Positions 34,550 to 42,400 of a stretch of DNA of 64,000 nt are shown piece by piece; positions within the stretch are counted from its first letter, which is position 1, and each line of letters starts with the position of its first letter. The DNA lies in IMG/VR virus record IMGVR_UViG_3300006316_000001, positions 1-64,000 of that record, one strand, 5' to 3'. The position numbers and the translations under genes are program-made. The notes under the pieces are model-generated. The model searched no databases. It was not told the DNA's origin and saw only the letters and a program-made list of their open reading frames with translations. This DNA comes from a virus.

Positions 34550-35129
34550 GATGTACCGTTCCTGATATAGTTCCGTCTTCTTCGACCAAATAATTAGTCA
34601 GTGACGTTGTGTATGGTGAGGTAGCAAAGGCTTCAACCCAAGCATCGAGGTTCTTTTGTTGATCGTCATAACAAATAACCTCTTCAGGCTTGAATTCATG
34701 GCGCATATAGTCGACTTTACTTAGACGCCATTGCTTATGACACTCATGGATAATTCGCTTGACATCATCAGGATTATCGATATTTGCCGTTAATGACTGC
34801 TCAGCTCGAATATATGCTTTGTTTCTGAAACAAAAATGATCAATTCGATGAACGTCAACTCCAAATTCAACTAACTGTTTCATAGTCATCATCTGATAAA
34901 TTGAATCATCAGGACGAGCAGAACATAACACAACTGTTGAGTTAGGATCAGCTATAGCTTCTTTCATTCGCTCGACCACAGTCTCAACCGCTGGTTGTTT
35001 GGACATGGTAGAAATGAATGTGTCCCAATTGAAGCCTTCACCAACCCAAGGGTGGTCATAATTATGCACCAGTGTACCATCAAAATCAAAAATGTGTAGC
35101 TTCTGCTTTACTTTATCATTCACATTCAT
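34518..35129 (-). CDS. HAD-superfamily phosphatase
   Basis: 203 residues from the ATG at 35129 (AAGGA 8 nt upstream). Motif I is HIFDFDGTLVHN (DxDGT), motif II VVLCSARPDD, and a later ICYDDQQKNLDAW supplies the acidic motif IV. It resembles HAD phosphatases of the polynucleotide-phosphatase type, so DNA/RNA end repair or nucleotide dephosphorylation are possible; the substrate cannot be read from sequence. Confidence 0.75.
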   Translation of the reverse strand: MNVNDKVKQKLHIFDFDGTLVHNYDHPWVGEGFNWDTFISTMSKQPAVETVVERMKEAIADPNSTVVLCSARPDDSIYQMMTMKQLVEFGVDVHRIDHFCFRNKAYIRAEQSLTANIDNPDDVKRIIHECHKQWRLSKVDYMRHEFKPEEVICYDDQQKNLDAWVEAFATSPYTTSLTNYLVEEDGTISGTVHHANNSSESQD

Positions 35130-35253
35130 CAAGTTTTTCCTTTTCTTCAACAATTACAGTTTCGTGACACTTAGGGCAATCTACAAGATCACCATCTTTA
35201 GAATCTTCAGGCATATCCCAACAGATCCAACAACTATGGCATTTAGCCTTCAT
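35116..35253 (-). CDS. Small zinc-ribbon protein
   Basis: 45 residues from the third of three tandem ATGs (GGAG 7 nt upstream). CHSCWICW and CPKCHE form a plausible CxxC...CxxC zinc ribbon with an acidic tail. Overlaps both neighbours. Confidence 0.55.
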   Translation of the reverse strand: MKAKCHSCWICWDMPEDSKDGDLVDCPKCHETVIVEEKEKLDECE

Positions 35254-35494
35254 CATCATTCTCCATGTAATCCACAAATGATCTATAAATGTACAGAAGA
35301 AATGCAGGTAACCACATAAGGGCAATCATACCACACATCTTGTGGGTGCCAATGTAGTTGATTGGGAATTTGTGATCAAGTTTACCCGTTCTCATGTATG
35401 TTATGAAATCAGGAATGACGATAATCAAGTAGGCGATTACAACTGTAACCAAGTAAATGCCCAAACCGATAAAAATGTTATTTAGGTAATTCAT
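35243..35494 (-). CDS. Membrane protein
   Basis: 83 residues, two transmembrane helices (residues about 5-30, IFIGLGIYLVTVVIAYLIIV; and 52-72, MCGMIALMWLPAFLLYIY) joined by a basic loop. Function unknown. Confidence 0.6.
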   Translation of the reverse strand: MNYLNNIFIGLGIYLVTVVIAYLIIVIPDFITYMRTGKLDHKFPINYIGTHKMCGMIALMWLPAFLLYIYRSFVDYMENDDEG

Positions 35495-35681
35495 GTTTTC
35501 TCTCCACTGCTACGAAACCGCCCTTTCCGTGAACAAGCTTAATGCCAGCCATTTCGAAGTAAGATGCACAAGTTTCAACTTCACCTTCAACCATACTGCC
35601 CGCATCACCACAATCATTCAACTGTGATAGTGATGAGTATAGTATCACCAATGTCTTTTCTGCTTCTGTTAGATATATCAT
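35478..35681 (-). CDS. Hypothetical protein
   Basis: 67 residues, MIYLTEAEKTLVILYSSLSQLN start, no recognised domain, overlaps neighbours at both ends. Confidence 0.55.
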   Translation of the reverse strand: MIYLTEAEKTLVILYSSLSQLNDCGDAGSMVEGEVETCASYFEMAGIKLVHGKGGFVAVERKHELPK

Positions 35682-35899
35682 TTCAACCCCTTAATCCATG
35701 CGATAGATTTGTTACGAGATCTTGAAATACTGAAGTGGGCAATGTTAGCATCGCGCCAGATGTAGATGCTATAGAATACTTCATTTTTGCGTGTGATTGT
35801 AACATCCATGGATAATTCAACATCATTACCCAACACTTTCTTAGCAACTTTTGAAAGATAAAGCTTTCGCTTCATCACCGAAATTAAAATATTGTCCAT
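35678..35899 (-). CDS. Hypothetical protein
   Basis: 73 residues, basic, beta-rich (VELSMDVTITRKNEVFYSIYIW). An alternative internal ATG at 35875 exists (MKRKLYLSK). 4-nt overlap with the next gene. Confidence 0.55.
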   Translation of the reverse strand: MDNILISVMKRKLYLSKVAKKVLGNDVELSMDVTITRKNEVFYSIYIWRDANIAHFSISRSRNKSIAWIKGLK

Positions 35900-35908
35900 A
35901 AGATTATC

Positions 35909-36229
35909 CTAGTTTATTTCTTCGACAAATGCCCATGCGGCATGATAAACTGAAGCACCTTTATCATCTCGCATACACACTGTATCCACAGGAGCGACAA
36001 CACGGTAAAGAACAGGTTCGCCACCAACGGAACGGGCAGCACGTCCTGCGTATATCTCAGCCAAACCTTTGTCCGCAGTGAAGAAGACTCTATCAAGGTT
36101 CTTCTTACGACCTTGCTCAGACAACACACCACTACACTCAGGCGGAAGAAGCATAGATTCTATACCAGCAGCCGAGCAACTACCGTGGTAGTATGTGGTT
36201 GTTTGGCGTTTACAATCTACTGTTATCAT
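35909..36229 (-). CDS. ADP-ribosyltransferase-like protein
   Basis: 106 residues. TYYHGSCSAAGIESMLLPP, then NLDRVFFTADKGLAEIYAGRAA, then PVLYRVVAPVD recalls the small Arr/PARP-like ART fold: YHG-T/S, a VYFT/FFTA strand, A-x-x-YA-x-x-A helix and a VY-x-V strand. An H...Y...E triad is possible (His in YYHG, Tyr in EIYAG, Glu near the C-terminus in VEEIN). It could modify host protein or RNA early in infection. Identification is by motif only. Confidence 0.5.
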   Translation of the reverse strand: MITVDCKRQTTTYYHGSCSAAGIESMLLPPECSGVLSEQGRKKNLDRVFFTADKGLAEIYAGRAARSVGGEPVLYRVVAPVDTVCMRDDKGASVYHAAWAFVEEIN

Positions 36230-36318
36230 TACTGTTACCCTCGTTTTAGAACCTTTGTTAAGGGGTTAACCGCTAACCCCTATAACAATCATTATACTCT
36301 TATTTTACGAGAAGTAAA
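36230..36318 (-). promoter_or_regulatory. Sigma-70 promoter cassette
   Basis: TTTACT (36313-36318), 16 bp, TATAAT (36291-36296), palindrome GGGGTTA-GCGGT-TAACCCC at 36262-36280. The -35 lies inside the last codons of the upstream gene (stop at 36300). Confidence 0.87.
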
Positions 36319-36800
36319 GCTTTTTGTTTAAGTTTTTTATGCTTAGTAATCAAGCCCTTAATACGTTTTAATAAGTTCTTCTGGTCTTTGATACATTCCA
36401 AATTGAACTCAGTTTCTTCTGGATCATCGGCTTCATCTTCCAACCATTGCTTGTACCGTTCCAACGAAAGTTCACCATCATACAGTGCATATTTCAACGC
36501 ATTCAGTTTGGTGGTGTAGAACCCTTCAGGTAGGCGTTCAGCCTCGAGTCGAAACTGCATTTTGTACATCTGTCTGATGCCACCATACCACTTTCCTGCT
36601 TTGCTATCGAACGTTTCATCATTCTTGACAGCTATGTTGACACGCTTACTGAAATCAACACGAGTACGCCAATTGGGTATTCTAGGAAGTTGTATAGTCC
36701 GAACATGCCACTCATCAACGTGTATCTTTCTGTCACCACACACCATGACTTTGTACAGAACTTTACCCACAAAGAGTTTGGGAGTCTTTTGACGCTTCAT
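36300..36800 (-). CDS. Hypothetical basic protein
   Basis: 166 residues, strongly basic. The N-terminal half is beta-rich (KLFVGKVLYKVMVCG), the middle helical, and the end Lys-rich (ITKHKKLKQKALLLVK). The final codons are supplied by the next promoter cassette: AAAGCTTTACTTCTCGTA encodes KALLLV, so the cassette probably inserted into or trimmed the gene end. Confidence 0.6.
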   Translation of the reverse strand: MKRQKTPKLFVGKVLYKVMVCGDRKIHVDEWHVRTIQLPRIPNWRTRVDFSKRVNIAVKNDETFDSKAGKWYGGIRQMYKMQFRLEAERLPEGFYTTKLNALKYALYDGELSLERYKQWLEDEADDPEETEFNLECIKDQKNLLKRIKGLITKHKKLKQKALLLVK

Positions 36801-37213
36801 TAAACTATACCTCCGAACATATTCAATGTTCTTTCAAAATGGAATTCTTCAACCAATTCACCTAGAGCGCGAGCCTGATTGATGCTATCGCGACTGGGTT
36901 TGGCAAACATGTCTGTTAGGACTGTGTCTTTAGGTAGAGACAATAGAACATCAACCAAATTGGGGTTCTGAAGGAGGTATTGACGCCAAAGTTCCTTATA
37001 GAGTTGCCATTGCCGTTCTACGGTCATCTCATTGATAGGTGGTTTACCTTTGCCCTCTTTTATGGAACCATACCCTTTGATTGTGCATTGATACCAAGCT
37101 TCGATACATTGACCTCGACCATCAATACACACCCAAGCGTAAAATGCAGAGAATCTTCTATCACCGTAAGAAGAGCATTCATAACCATTAATGTGTTCAA
37201 CCGCCCATCTCAT
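36800..37213 (-). CDS. Hypothetical phage protein
   Basis: 137 residues. SSYGDRRFSAFYAWV, CTIKGYGSIKEGKGKPP, LWRQYLLQNPNLVDVL and TDMFAKPSRDSINQARAL have the look of a conserved phage family of unknown role. 1-nt overlap with the next gene. Confidence 0.65.
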   Translation of the reverse strand: MRWAVEHINGYECSSYGDRRFSAFYAWVCIDGRGQCIEAWYQCTIKGYGSIKEGKGKPPINEMTVERQWQLYKELWRQYLLQNPNLVDVLLSLPKDTVLTDMFAKPSRDSINQARALGELVEEFHFERTLNMFGGIV

Positions 37214-37523
37214 TTTCCATCCCTCTTAATATGTCGAATGTGATATTGGTGAGTTCAATATTACTATTTATCCATTCATAAATACTCTCATCGGTCATAC
37301 CATTCATGGCAGTTTGCATATCAATCGGAAATAAATCGAAAGGTATTGTCCAAGTGCGTTGTAGTGTGCCAATGTTTATGGAACGTTGTGTATACAAATC
37401 AAGCACTTTAGTGTTTGAGTCAACCAATGCGACCCTGATGGCGGCAACATGAAGGAATAGATCTGTTGCATAATTAATTTCTATTGTTTTGGTGTGTAAC
37501 ACCGTTTTATTGAAGCGTATCAT
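37197..37523 (-). CDS. Hypothetical protein
   Basis: 108 residues from the ATG at 37523 (GGGAG 8 nt upstream). Mixed alpha/beta, no recognised domain; overlaps the next gene by 17 nt. Confidence 0.55.
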   Translation of the reverse strand: MIRFNKTVLHTKTIEINYATDLFLHVAAIRVALVDSNTKVLDLYTQRSINIGTLQRTWTIPFDLFPIDMQTAMNGMTDESIYEWINSNIELTNITFDILRGMENEMGG

Positions 37524-37681
37524 TATTGTTCTCCCACGATTGATATACCACAATCACAAAAAGTATCACCACACTCGAAACATAACTCTTCAGACATTTC
37601 CAACGCGGCAAAGGCCACGACAGCATCAGAAACGTCATCACCTAACATATCCGATGCAATATTTAAATGGTTCAAGTCCAT
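37523..37681 (-). CDS. Small Cys-containing protein
   Basis: 52 residues from the ATG at 37681 (AGGTG upstream). CFECGDTFCDCG near the C-terminus could bind metal. 1-nt overlap with the next start. Confidence 0.5.
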   Translation of the reverse strand: MDLNHLNIASDMLGDDVSDAVVAFAALEMSEELCFECGDTFCDCGISIVGEQ

Positions 37682-37682
37682 A

Positions 37683-37922
37683 TCAATCACCTGTATCAAC
37701 TGAAACAATGAAGCACCAATGGGTTTCCAATATCGAAGTCTTATGAGTGATGCGATCCTCTAAAGCCTTCATGGTCAGGATGGTGTAGCTATCGAATAGA
37801 TAACCATCACAAAACCCTTCCATGTATTCGACGGAACGAAATTCACGCTTCAGAAGTTTATCAACATCTTCACGCTTCCCTGATGTCTTTCTCGAGTCCA
37901 CCATTATCGCAAAATTAGCCAT
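37683..37922 (-). CDS. Hypothetical protein
   Basis: 79 residues from the ATG at 37922 (GAGG 8-9 nt upstream, inside the end of the upstream gene). Starts MANFAIMVDSRKTSGKRED. No family recognised. Confidence 0.5.
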   Translation of the reverse strand: MANFAIMVDSRKTSGKREDVDKLLKREFRSVEYMEGFCDGYLFDSYTILTMKALEDRITHKTSILETHWCFIVSVDTGD

Positions 37923-38133
37923 TTCTAATACCTCTTCTAATTTCTGATGCGCAAGTACCACACTTTGCTCGTTTAGGTTCTGGTGCAGTTTCATTCTTAG
38001 CCAATTCACTCGGGACATAACGGTACTCTTCATGTCCACATTCTAGAGTTAGTTCCCACCACCAAGAGCGTGTACTACGAACAAAACCAGTGCACCCACA
38101 ACATAGGGATGCCTCAACCACTTTACGCATCAT
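37915..38133 (-). CDS. Zinc-ribbon-like small protein
   Basis: 72 residues. CCGCTGF near the start, LECGHE in the middle and CGTCASEIRRG near the end supply at least six Cys; typical small phage zinc ribbon. Overlaps neighbours by 8 and 11 nt. Confidence 0.55.
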   Translation of the reverse strand: MMRKVVEASLCCGCTGFVRSTRSWWWELTLECGHEEYRYVPSELAKNETAPEPKRAKCGTCASEIRRGIRNG

Positions 38134-38353
38134 CTTGAATATCCTCCAATCGAGTTATCTTATGGAAGTCTGTCTCCACCGACTGGCCAACTTCTAGTGT
38201 TAGTACGTGCCCATTCCAGAACCATCGATCATCCATGGTAGATCCCTTTACGGTTTTCTCTGATGTCAACCATGTCGGTGCATCATTCTCAGTGAATGTT
38301 TTCGCCTCAGAATCTTCCGGCCAGAATAGTGACACCATTTTGAAGCGCATCAT
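38123..38353 (-). CDS. Hypothetical protein
   Basis: 76 residues, acidic, Trp-rich (DRWFWNGHVLTLEVG). Overlaps neighbours by 11 and 4 nt. No family recognised. Confidence 0.5.
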   Translation of the reverse strand: MMRFKMVSLFWPEDSEAKTFTENDAPTWLTSEKTVKGSTMDDRWFWNGHVLTLEVGQSVETDFHKITRLEDIQDDA

Positions 38354-38610
38354 AGTAGAGTCCTCACAAGAACCTCAATGAATGCTGTTTTGCCCCAATA
38401 ACCATGATAGTCACCGTTATGGAACACTGCAGGACGATTCCAACGATTCAGAGTTTTCCAGATACCATTACCTATTGGGCTGTTGGTCTCCACAATCTCC
38501 TTCACATTCCAGATTTCACCCACTCTTTCTTCCATGACGATGCGAAGCTTTCCTGAGCCATTACCGCTTAGGGTGATTCTGCGCTTCCATTTGTATTCAT
38601 TAACTACCAT
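38350..38610 (-). CDS. Hypothetical protein
   Basis: 86 residues, beta-rich with RITLSGNGSGKLRIVMEE; no recognised domain. Starts inside the end of the 33-residue membrane peptide gene. Confidence 0.5.
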   Translation of the reverse strand: MVVNEYKWKRRITLSGNGSGKLRIVMEERVGEIWNVKEIVETNSPIGNGIWKTLNRWNRPAVFHNGDYHGYWGKTAFIEVLVRTLL

Positions 38611-38701
38611 GATATGCTCCTAAGATAAATGATATTGTGACCACAACGACAACAATTGCGGGAACGAATAAATGCCAAATTGGTTGTTTGCTATTGAACA
38701 T
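38600..38701 (-). CDS. 33-residue membrane peptide
   Basis: Starts MFNSKQPIWHLFVPAIVVVV and continues hydrophobic to GAYHGS: one transmembrane helix. Its start overlaps the stop of the upstream membrane gene, and its end overlaps the downstream start by 11 nt, a strong sign of translation. Confidence 0.5.
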   Translation of the reverse strand: MFNSKQPIWHLFVPAIVVVVVTISFILGAYHGS

Positions 38702-38919
38702 TAGTCCTCCTCATGTCCTAAAGCGTGATATATGCCCACCATTATCCAAAATATGAGCCAAATACAAGTGGAAACGAGAAATGATGAGATTATCATATCA
38801 GTCTGAGAGATCACCACCTCAGAATCGATTATCTTTGCATCCCATAACCACCAGAAAACTGCGGTATATTCTAACCAAAGAAATATAGCAGCCAAAAATG
38901 TCTTTTGCTTTTTATTCAT
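38701..38919 (-). CDS. Membrane protein
   Basis: 72 residues, two transmembrane helices (about 7-26, FLAAIFLWLEYTAVFWWLW; and 44-66, SFLVSTCIWLIFWIMVGIY). Function unknown. Confidence 0.6.
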   Translation of the reverse strand: MNKKQKTFLAAIFLWLEYTAVFWWLWDAKIIDSEVVISQTDMIISSFLVSTCIWLIFWIMVGIYHALGHEED

Positions 38920-38927
38920 GATAGCTC

Positions 38928-39086
38928 CTAATAACCACGCTTCTTCTTTTTGGCGAGTATTTTGGACTTGACGCGACGTTCGTATTCAGAATTGCCTGAT
39001 GTGCGCAATAAAAAGTCTTCATAACTCTCACCACGCTTACTCAGGTCAGCGCCAGCAGGTTTGTTGAATCTTCCTGTATAACCCAT
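38928..39086 (-). CDS. 52-residue basic protein
   Basis: Starts MGYTGRFNKPAGADLSKRG and ends in a Lys-rich ILAKKKKRGY. First gene after the promoter at 39141-39168. Probably nucleic-acid or ribosome associated; unknown. Confidence 0.5.
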   Translation of the reverse strand: MGYTGRFNKPAGADLSKRGESYEDFLLRTSGNSEYERRVKSKILAKKKKRGY

Positions 39087-39168
39087 TCTATGATTTCCCC
39101 TTCTTCATAATTAAACACCTAGTTCTTTATCACAACAACCATTATACTCTCTTTATTCAAAAAGTAAA
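39087..39168 (-). promoter_or_regulatory. Sigma-70 promoter
   Basis: TTTACT (39163-39168), 16 bp, TATAAT (39141-39146). No palindrome in the leader. Confidence 0.8.
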
Positions 39169-39200
39169 GCACTTTTTATGTGTATCTTTTCTATGTGTGT

Positions 39201-39233
39201 AAAAAAGGGCGATTGCCTAAACAATCACCCTTT
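39201..39233 (-). terminator. Rho-independent terminator
   Basis: Minus strand AAAGGGTGATTG-TTTAGG-CAATCGCCCTTTTTT, one wobble pair, 4 nt after the stop of the gene at 39237. Confidence 0.88.
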
Positions 39234-39236
39234 GCA

Positions 39237-39431
39237 TTACATTGTGGACAGTAGATCTTTTGTATATTGGAAAGTGTTGGAGAATTCAGAATACCAATCA
39301 CATACATTCATTGTTAGGTATGCCACCATCAATCCTATAAATATACCAATAAACCATGCCGTTAATGCCAAACCGAGGATCACAATCCCCGTACCAACAA
39401 CACATGCAACCGTCTTCAGACCTTTGTGCAT
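39237..39431 (-). CDS. Membrane protein
   Basis: 64 residues, hydrophobic from residue 7 to 43 (VACVVGTGIVILGLALTAWFIGIFIG), two helices. Last gene of its operon. Function unknown. Confidence 0.55.
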   Translation of the reverse strand: MHKGLKTVACVVGTGIVILGLALTAWFIGIFIGLMVAYLTMNVCDWYSEFSNTFQYTKDLLSTM

Positions 39432-39669
39432 ACTGATTCCTTACCAATAATCATTGGGGTCAATCATAATTATCATCATATTAATACCATTCTATTACTG
39501 TTAATGAAAGTTAATTTTACACCATTTACACCTCCTACCGCTACAACATGACATGTCTAATCATAACGGTAGGCATATGTATTATAAAGTATAAATACCC
39601 ATATGGATATAAAATAGATTTAATATAAATTGCACATCGCTCCAAGCCTACCGTCCATCATTATTCATG
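39432..39669. other. AT-rich intergenic region with inverted repeat
   Basis: 238 bp without a convincing gene. CCTACCG (39533-39539) and CGGTAGG form an inverted repeat around a 26-nt centre, and CCTACCG occurs again near 39649. An AT-rich stretch with TATAAT-like words lies between. Possibly a regulatory or processing site; no cassette promoter is present. Confidence 0.4.
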
Positions 39670-39942
39670 TCAATCACTCACTATTTCATTGCATGATTCA
39701 GCACAAAATGGTGAACCGCAATATTGACAACCTTCCTCTGGCCAATCTTCTTCCATAGTATTCCCCGATATTTCATTTAGTCCAATAACAAACAATATCC
39801 AACCGATCACCACCATCAATGCTAATGACGGTGCCAATAAATCCCAAGGATCATGCCCTTCTATTTCCAACCAAAGTGCAGTAGCAGCGCACATAGAAAT
39901 GAAAATAATTGAGATTCGCATAACCAGCTTATTATTGACCAT
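39670..39942 (-). CDS. Two-helix membrane protein with EGHDP motif
   Basis: 90 residues from the ATG at 39942 (GAGG upstream). Two transmembrane helices flank an EGHDP turn, and a Cys-rich tail follows (CQYCGSPFCAESC). The EGHDP loop and second helix match the neighbouring gene at 39953, so the pair looks like a tandem duplication with an added zinc-like tail. Confidence 0.6.
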   Translation of the reverse strand: MVNNKLVMRISIIFISMCAATALWLEIEGHDPWDLLAPSLALMVVIGWILFVIGLNEISGNTMEEDWPEEGCQYCGSPFCAESCNEIVSD

Positions 39943-39952
39943 AGTTTCCTCT

Positions 39953-40129
39953 TTATTTGTATTTATTAAACAAAAACAACATCCATTCAACCAAAACCAA
40001 TGCTGTGATTGTTGCAGCGCCCATCATGATTGTAATTTCCTTAGGATCGTGCCCCTCTGCGTAGTAACCTAAGAAAGTGAATACATACACAGGAATGGCG
40101 ACTAGTAAGAACAACATCGCATTCTTCAT
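39953..40129 (-). CDS. Two-helix membrane protein with EGHDP motif (paralog)
   Basis: 58 residues from the ATG at 40129 (GGTGG 5 nt upstream). MLFLLVAIPVYVFTFLGYY, then AEGHDPKE, then a second helix ending WMLFLFNKYK. Paralogous to the gene at 39670 but without the Cys tail. Confidence 0.55.
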   Translation of the reverse strand: MKNAMLFLLVAIPVYVFTFLGYYAEGHDPKEITIMMGAATITALVLVEWMLFLFNKYK

Positions 40130-40130
40130 A

Positions 40131-40529
40131 TCAACCACCACCAATTTTGACAATTTTCGACTCACTTAGGGTTTCAGTGAGATCGCCATCAGAGATGCAT
40201 TGGAATACTTCATCCTTCGACACAGCCGAATGTATCTTCGATGGGTTGCCATTGTAGAACGAATCGTAGAAGAACAAATTCTCACTATCCTCCACTAGAA
40301 TGCCATACTCAGGACAGTCCACTTCAGGAAAATAATCTGGTTTGTTGCTTATGAAGAATGAGACCTTTCCTGTGCTGAAGTATGTCTTATAACCTTGCCA
40401 TTCGCAACATTCAGAACATGCAGCATCATTGGCAAATTCATCCCATTTGAGAGTACCAATACTCTGACATTTGCGGCATTTCTTATGAGAAACGTCTACT
40501 GATAGATTACCCGCTGATGTAAGCTTCAT
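40131..40529 (-). CDS. Zinc-ribbon-containing hypothetical protein
   Basis: 132 residues. CRKCQSIGTL...CSECCEW in the first 42 residues is a CxxC/CxxC ribbon; the C-terminal part is acidic. Its SD (GGAGG) overlaps the upstream stop. Confidence 0.6.
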   Translation of the reverse strand: MKLTSAGNLSVDVSHKKCRKCQSIGTLKWDEFANDAACSECCEWQGYKTYFSTGKVSFFISNKPDYFPEVDCPEYGILVEDSENLFFYDSFYNGNPSKIHSAVSKDEVFQCISDGDLTETLSESKIVKIGGG

Positions 40530-40538
40530 ATTCCCTCC

Positions 40539-40625
40539 TTACATAGAGAATAGTGATGGTGCTTCGCTAAGAACTGTGAATATAGCTATGACGATCAATA
40601 TGTCAACTATATCTATCTTTCTCAT
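40539..40625 (-). CDS. 28-residue membrane peptide
   Basis: Starts MRKIDIVDILIVIAIFTVLS; a single short hydrophobic helix. Its stop runs into the SD of the next gene (TAAGGAGG). Expression plausible but unproven. Confidence 0.4.
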   Translation of the reverse strand: MRKIDIVDILIVIAIFTVLSEAPSLFSM

Positions 40626-40659
40626 GCTATGCATCCCATGTGTTAATTAGTACCATGGT

Positions 40660-41109
40660 TCACCTCTTTAATTCGAAGTCACCAGATTCATACATAGCAG
40701 AAGCAATGCACGCAAACGACCATTCACCTTCGCTACTGATATCTTCGGCAATCGCTTCTACCCTCTTAATGAATTTCTCACGTTCCGGAGATACACCATT
40801 GATTTCTTTCTGGTGGAATTTACCAGTCTGCTTATCTAGATAGAAATTGATGGTAATTCCTTGAATAGACAGAGTGTTCGTTTTATAACAATAATGGTTC
40901 TGTCTAGAGATTCCATTGACTAAAGTCCAAATCTCGGCACAGTTAGGTGTGTGTGGCCAGAACATTATTTGATGGTCTACTGAACCAACAGCACCACATG
41001 CTGTGCAAGAGAACGCTGACAATAGACCTTTCTGGCCAGTTCCATTACACGTCTCACATTTAACAAGCAGTCTTGTATCGACTACCTTTCCAACTCTTGG
41101 CCTATTCAT
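40660..41109 (-). CDS. DnaJ-type zinc-finger protein
   Basis: 149 residues. CETCNGTGQKG and CTACGAVG form a DnaJ-like CxxCxGxG zinc module near the N-terminus; the rest is an unknown alpha/beta domain. 4-nt overlap with the upstream gene. Confidence 0.6.
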   Translation of the reverse strand: MNRPRVGKVVDTRLLVKCETCNGTGQKGLLSAFSCTACGAVGSVDHQIMFWPHTPNCAEIWTLVNGISRQNHYCYKTNTLSIQGITINFYLDKQTGKFHQKEINGVSPEREKFIKRVEAIAEDISSEGEWSFACIASAMYESGDFELKR

Positions 41110-41378
41110 TGTTTATCTCCTATCATTAGGTTGTACCATAATTGTGCCCTTTGTGTAAGCTCTACACATATGACACATTCAGCAATGTCGGCAATCTTAC
41201 CATCATCATCTAGCTTAATCGCCTCTAGACCATCAATAAGATCTTGAGCGATAGACATCTGGGAAAGCTTCCAATTCGGATCTACCTCTGCCTCAGATAT
41301 CACCATTCGCAATTCTTTTATTGCCTGAACCAATGAGGCTATAACCTCGAATCCTTGCTTATTGTTGTCTGTTTCCAT
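41106..41378 (-). CDS. Hypothetical protein
   Basis: 90 residues from the ATG at 41378 (GGAG upstream). Mostly helical and acidic (SLVQAIKELRMVISEAEVD). The ATG overlaps the stop of the membrane gene upstream. Confidence 0.55.
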   Translation of the reverse strand: METDNNKQGFEVIASLVQAIKELRMVISEAEVDPNWKLSQMSIAQDLIDGLEAIKLDDDGKIADIAECVICVELTQRAQLWYNLMIGDKQ

Positions 41379-41533
41379 TACATTCTCTCCACGATCACTG
41401 ATACAATGAATGCTATCACGATACAACCAACAACACCCTTTACACCAAGCAGTTCAACACCACCAGCCAAGACAAGTAGACCACCAGCAACAATGACAAC
41501 ACAGCACCATATGATCATTTGAATTATTGTCAT
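41378..41533 (-). CDS. 51-residue membrane protein
   Basis: Two hydrophobic segments: MIIWCCVVIVAGGLLVLAGG and VVGCIVIAFIVSVIV. SD AAGGAG upstream; 1-nt overlap with the next start. Function unknown. Confidence 0.5.
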   Translation of the reverse strand: MTIIQMIIWCCVVIVAGGLLVLAGGVELLGVKGVVGCIVIAFIVSVIVERM

Positions 41534-41576
41534 AACTGATTCTCCTTACGATCAGGAACCATTCCCAATCCTTAGA

Positions 41577-41606
41577 ACCATTATACTCTATTGCGACTTA
41601 AAAAGA
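41577..41606 (-). promoter_or_regulatory. Promoter with good -10 and poor -35
   Basis: GAGTATAATGG (TATAAT 41580-41585) is identical to the cassette core, but the -35 region is TTTCTT at 17 bp. Probably the degenerate promoter of the operon ending at 40131. Confidence 0.5.
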
Positions 41607-42350
41607 AACCTCTAATTTTCCCTATTTTATTCGCCTCCCTAGCCTGAACTTGTTTCACCTATTTAATACATATAGCGATAGAGACTAGGCATAGATAGAA
41701 CATACACTATTACTCTAATCATACATACTCTCCTATACATATACATACATACCATATAAGGAATAGACATAGACATAGTACGATAGACTATAGCATCATA
41801 CCATACTCCTAGCATAGATCATAGTACTGAGCATAGATAAGATTATATAGATAGAACATAAGAGAGAACAAGAACATGATAAGGTATCACTGCAATGAAT
41901 AATGCTCTGGGTCTGGATAAAAAATGTTACTGGTAAGTATAGGGGGAGTCTCTCAAAAATATGATATCTATGATAATAACCGCGCGATACCTAATTTCAC
42001 GTAAAAATAAAATCGTAATGTTTAAAATGATTTACCATCAATTAAGCTGAAACATACTAAAAACCCTGTCTGGCACAAGCGATTACGTTCATTACGTACC
42101 ATTTTAGCTGTAATAACGTTAGGTTTGTCCTAGGATGAAAATTAAAGGATTTAAGCTACCATATTCTGAACTCAAATTTCTCGAACTTGTTCAGACCCAG
42201 AGCAGCCAACAATCCCACCACAAAAGCCAACTACAGCCCACTGCAGCCAACCATTACCAACACATATTCCCCATAACCAAGAATGGCCAACCACAGTTAC
42301 CTGCAGCTAGCCATCTGTCCCGCGTCCCCCCGCATTAGTCCCCTAAGTTT
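41590..42350. other. Long non-coding, low-complexity region
   Basis: About 760 bp without a supported gene. 41650-41880 is built of short ATAGA/CATAC/AGCATAGA words. 41880-42130 is ordinary AT-rich DNA. 42195-42320 is C/A-rich on the plus strand with repeated CAGCCAAC and GCCAAC words (G/T-rich on the minus strand). A 67-codon plus-strand frame from 42135 reads through this repeat and is not convincing. Candidate origin, packaging or regulatory region. Confidence 0.5.
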
Positions 42351-42400
42351 TATCTAGGCACTATGCAAAATAGAATAATCTATCTAGGCACTATGCAAAA
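42351..42400. repeat. Direct repeat of 20 bp, period 30 bp
   Basis: TATCTAGGCACTATGCAAAA occurs at 42351-42370 and 42381-42400, perfect copies three helical turns apart, just beyond the stop of the gene at 42408. Likely a protein-binding pair. Confidence 0.9.

Noticed and set aside
42135-42338. 67-codon plus-strand frame MKIKGFKLPYSELKF...
   Set aside because: The first 20 residues look protein-like, but the rest is translation of the CAGCCAAC low-complexity DNA, with no good SD and no neighbours on that strand.
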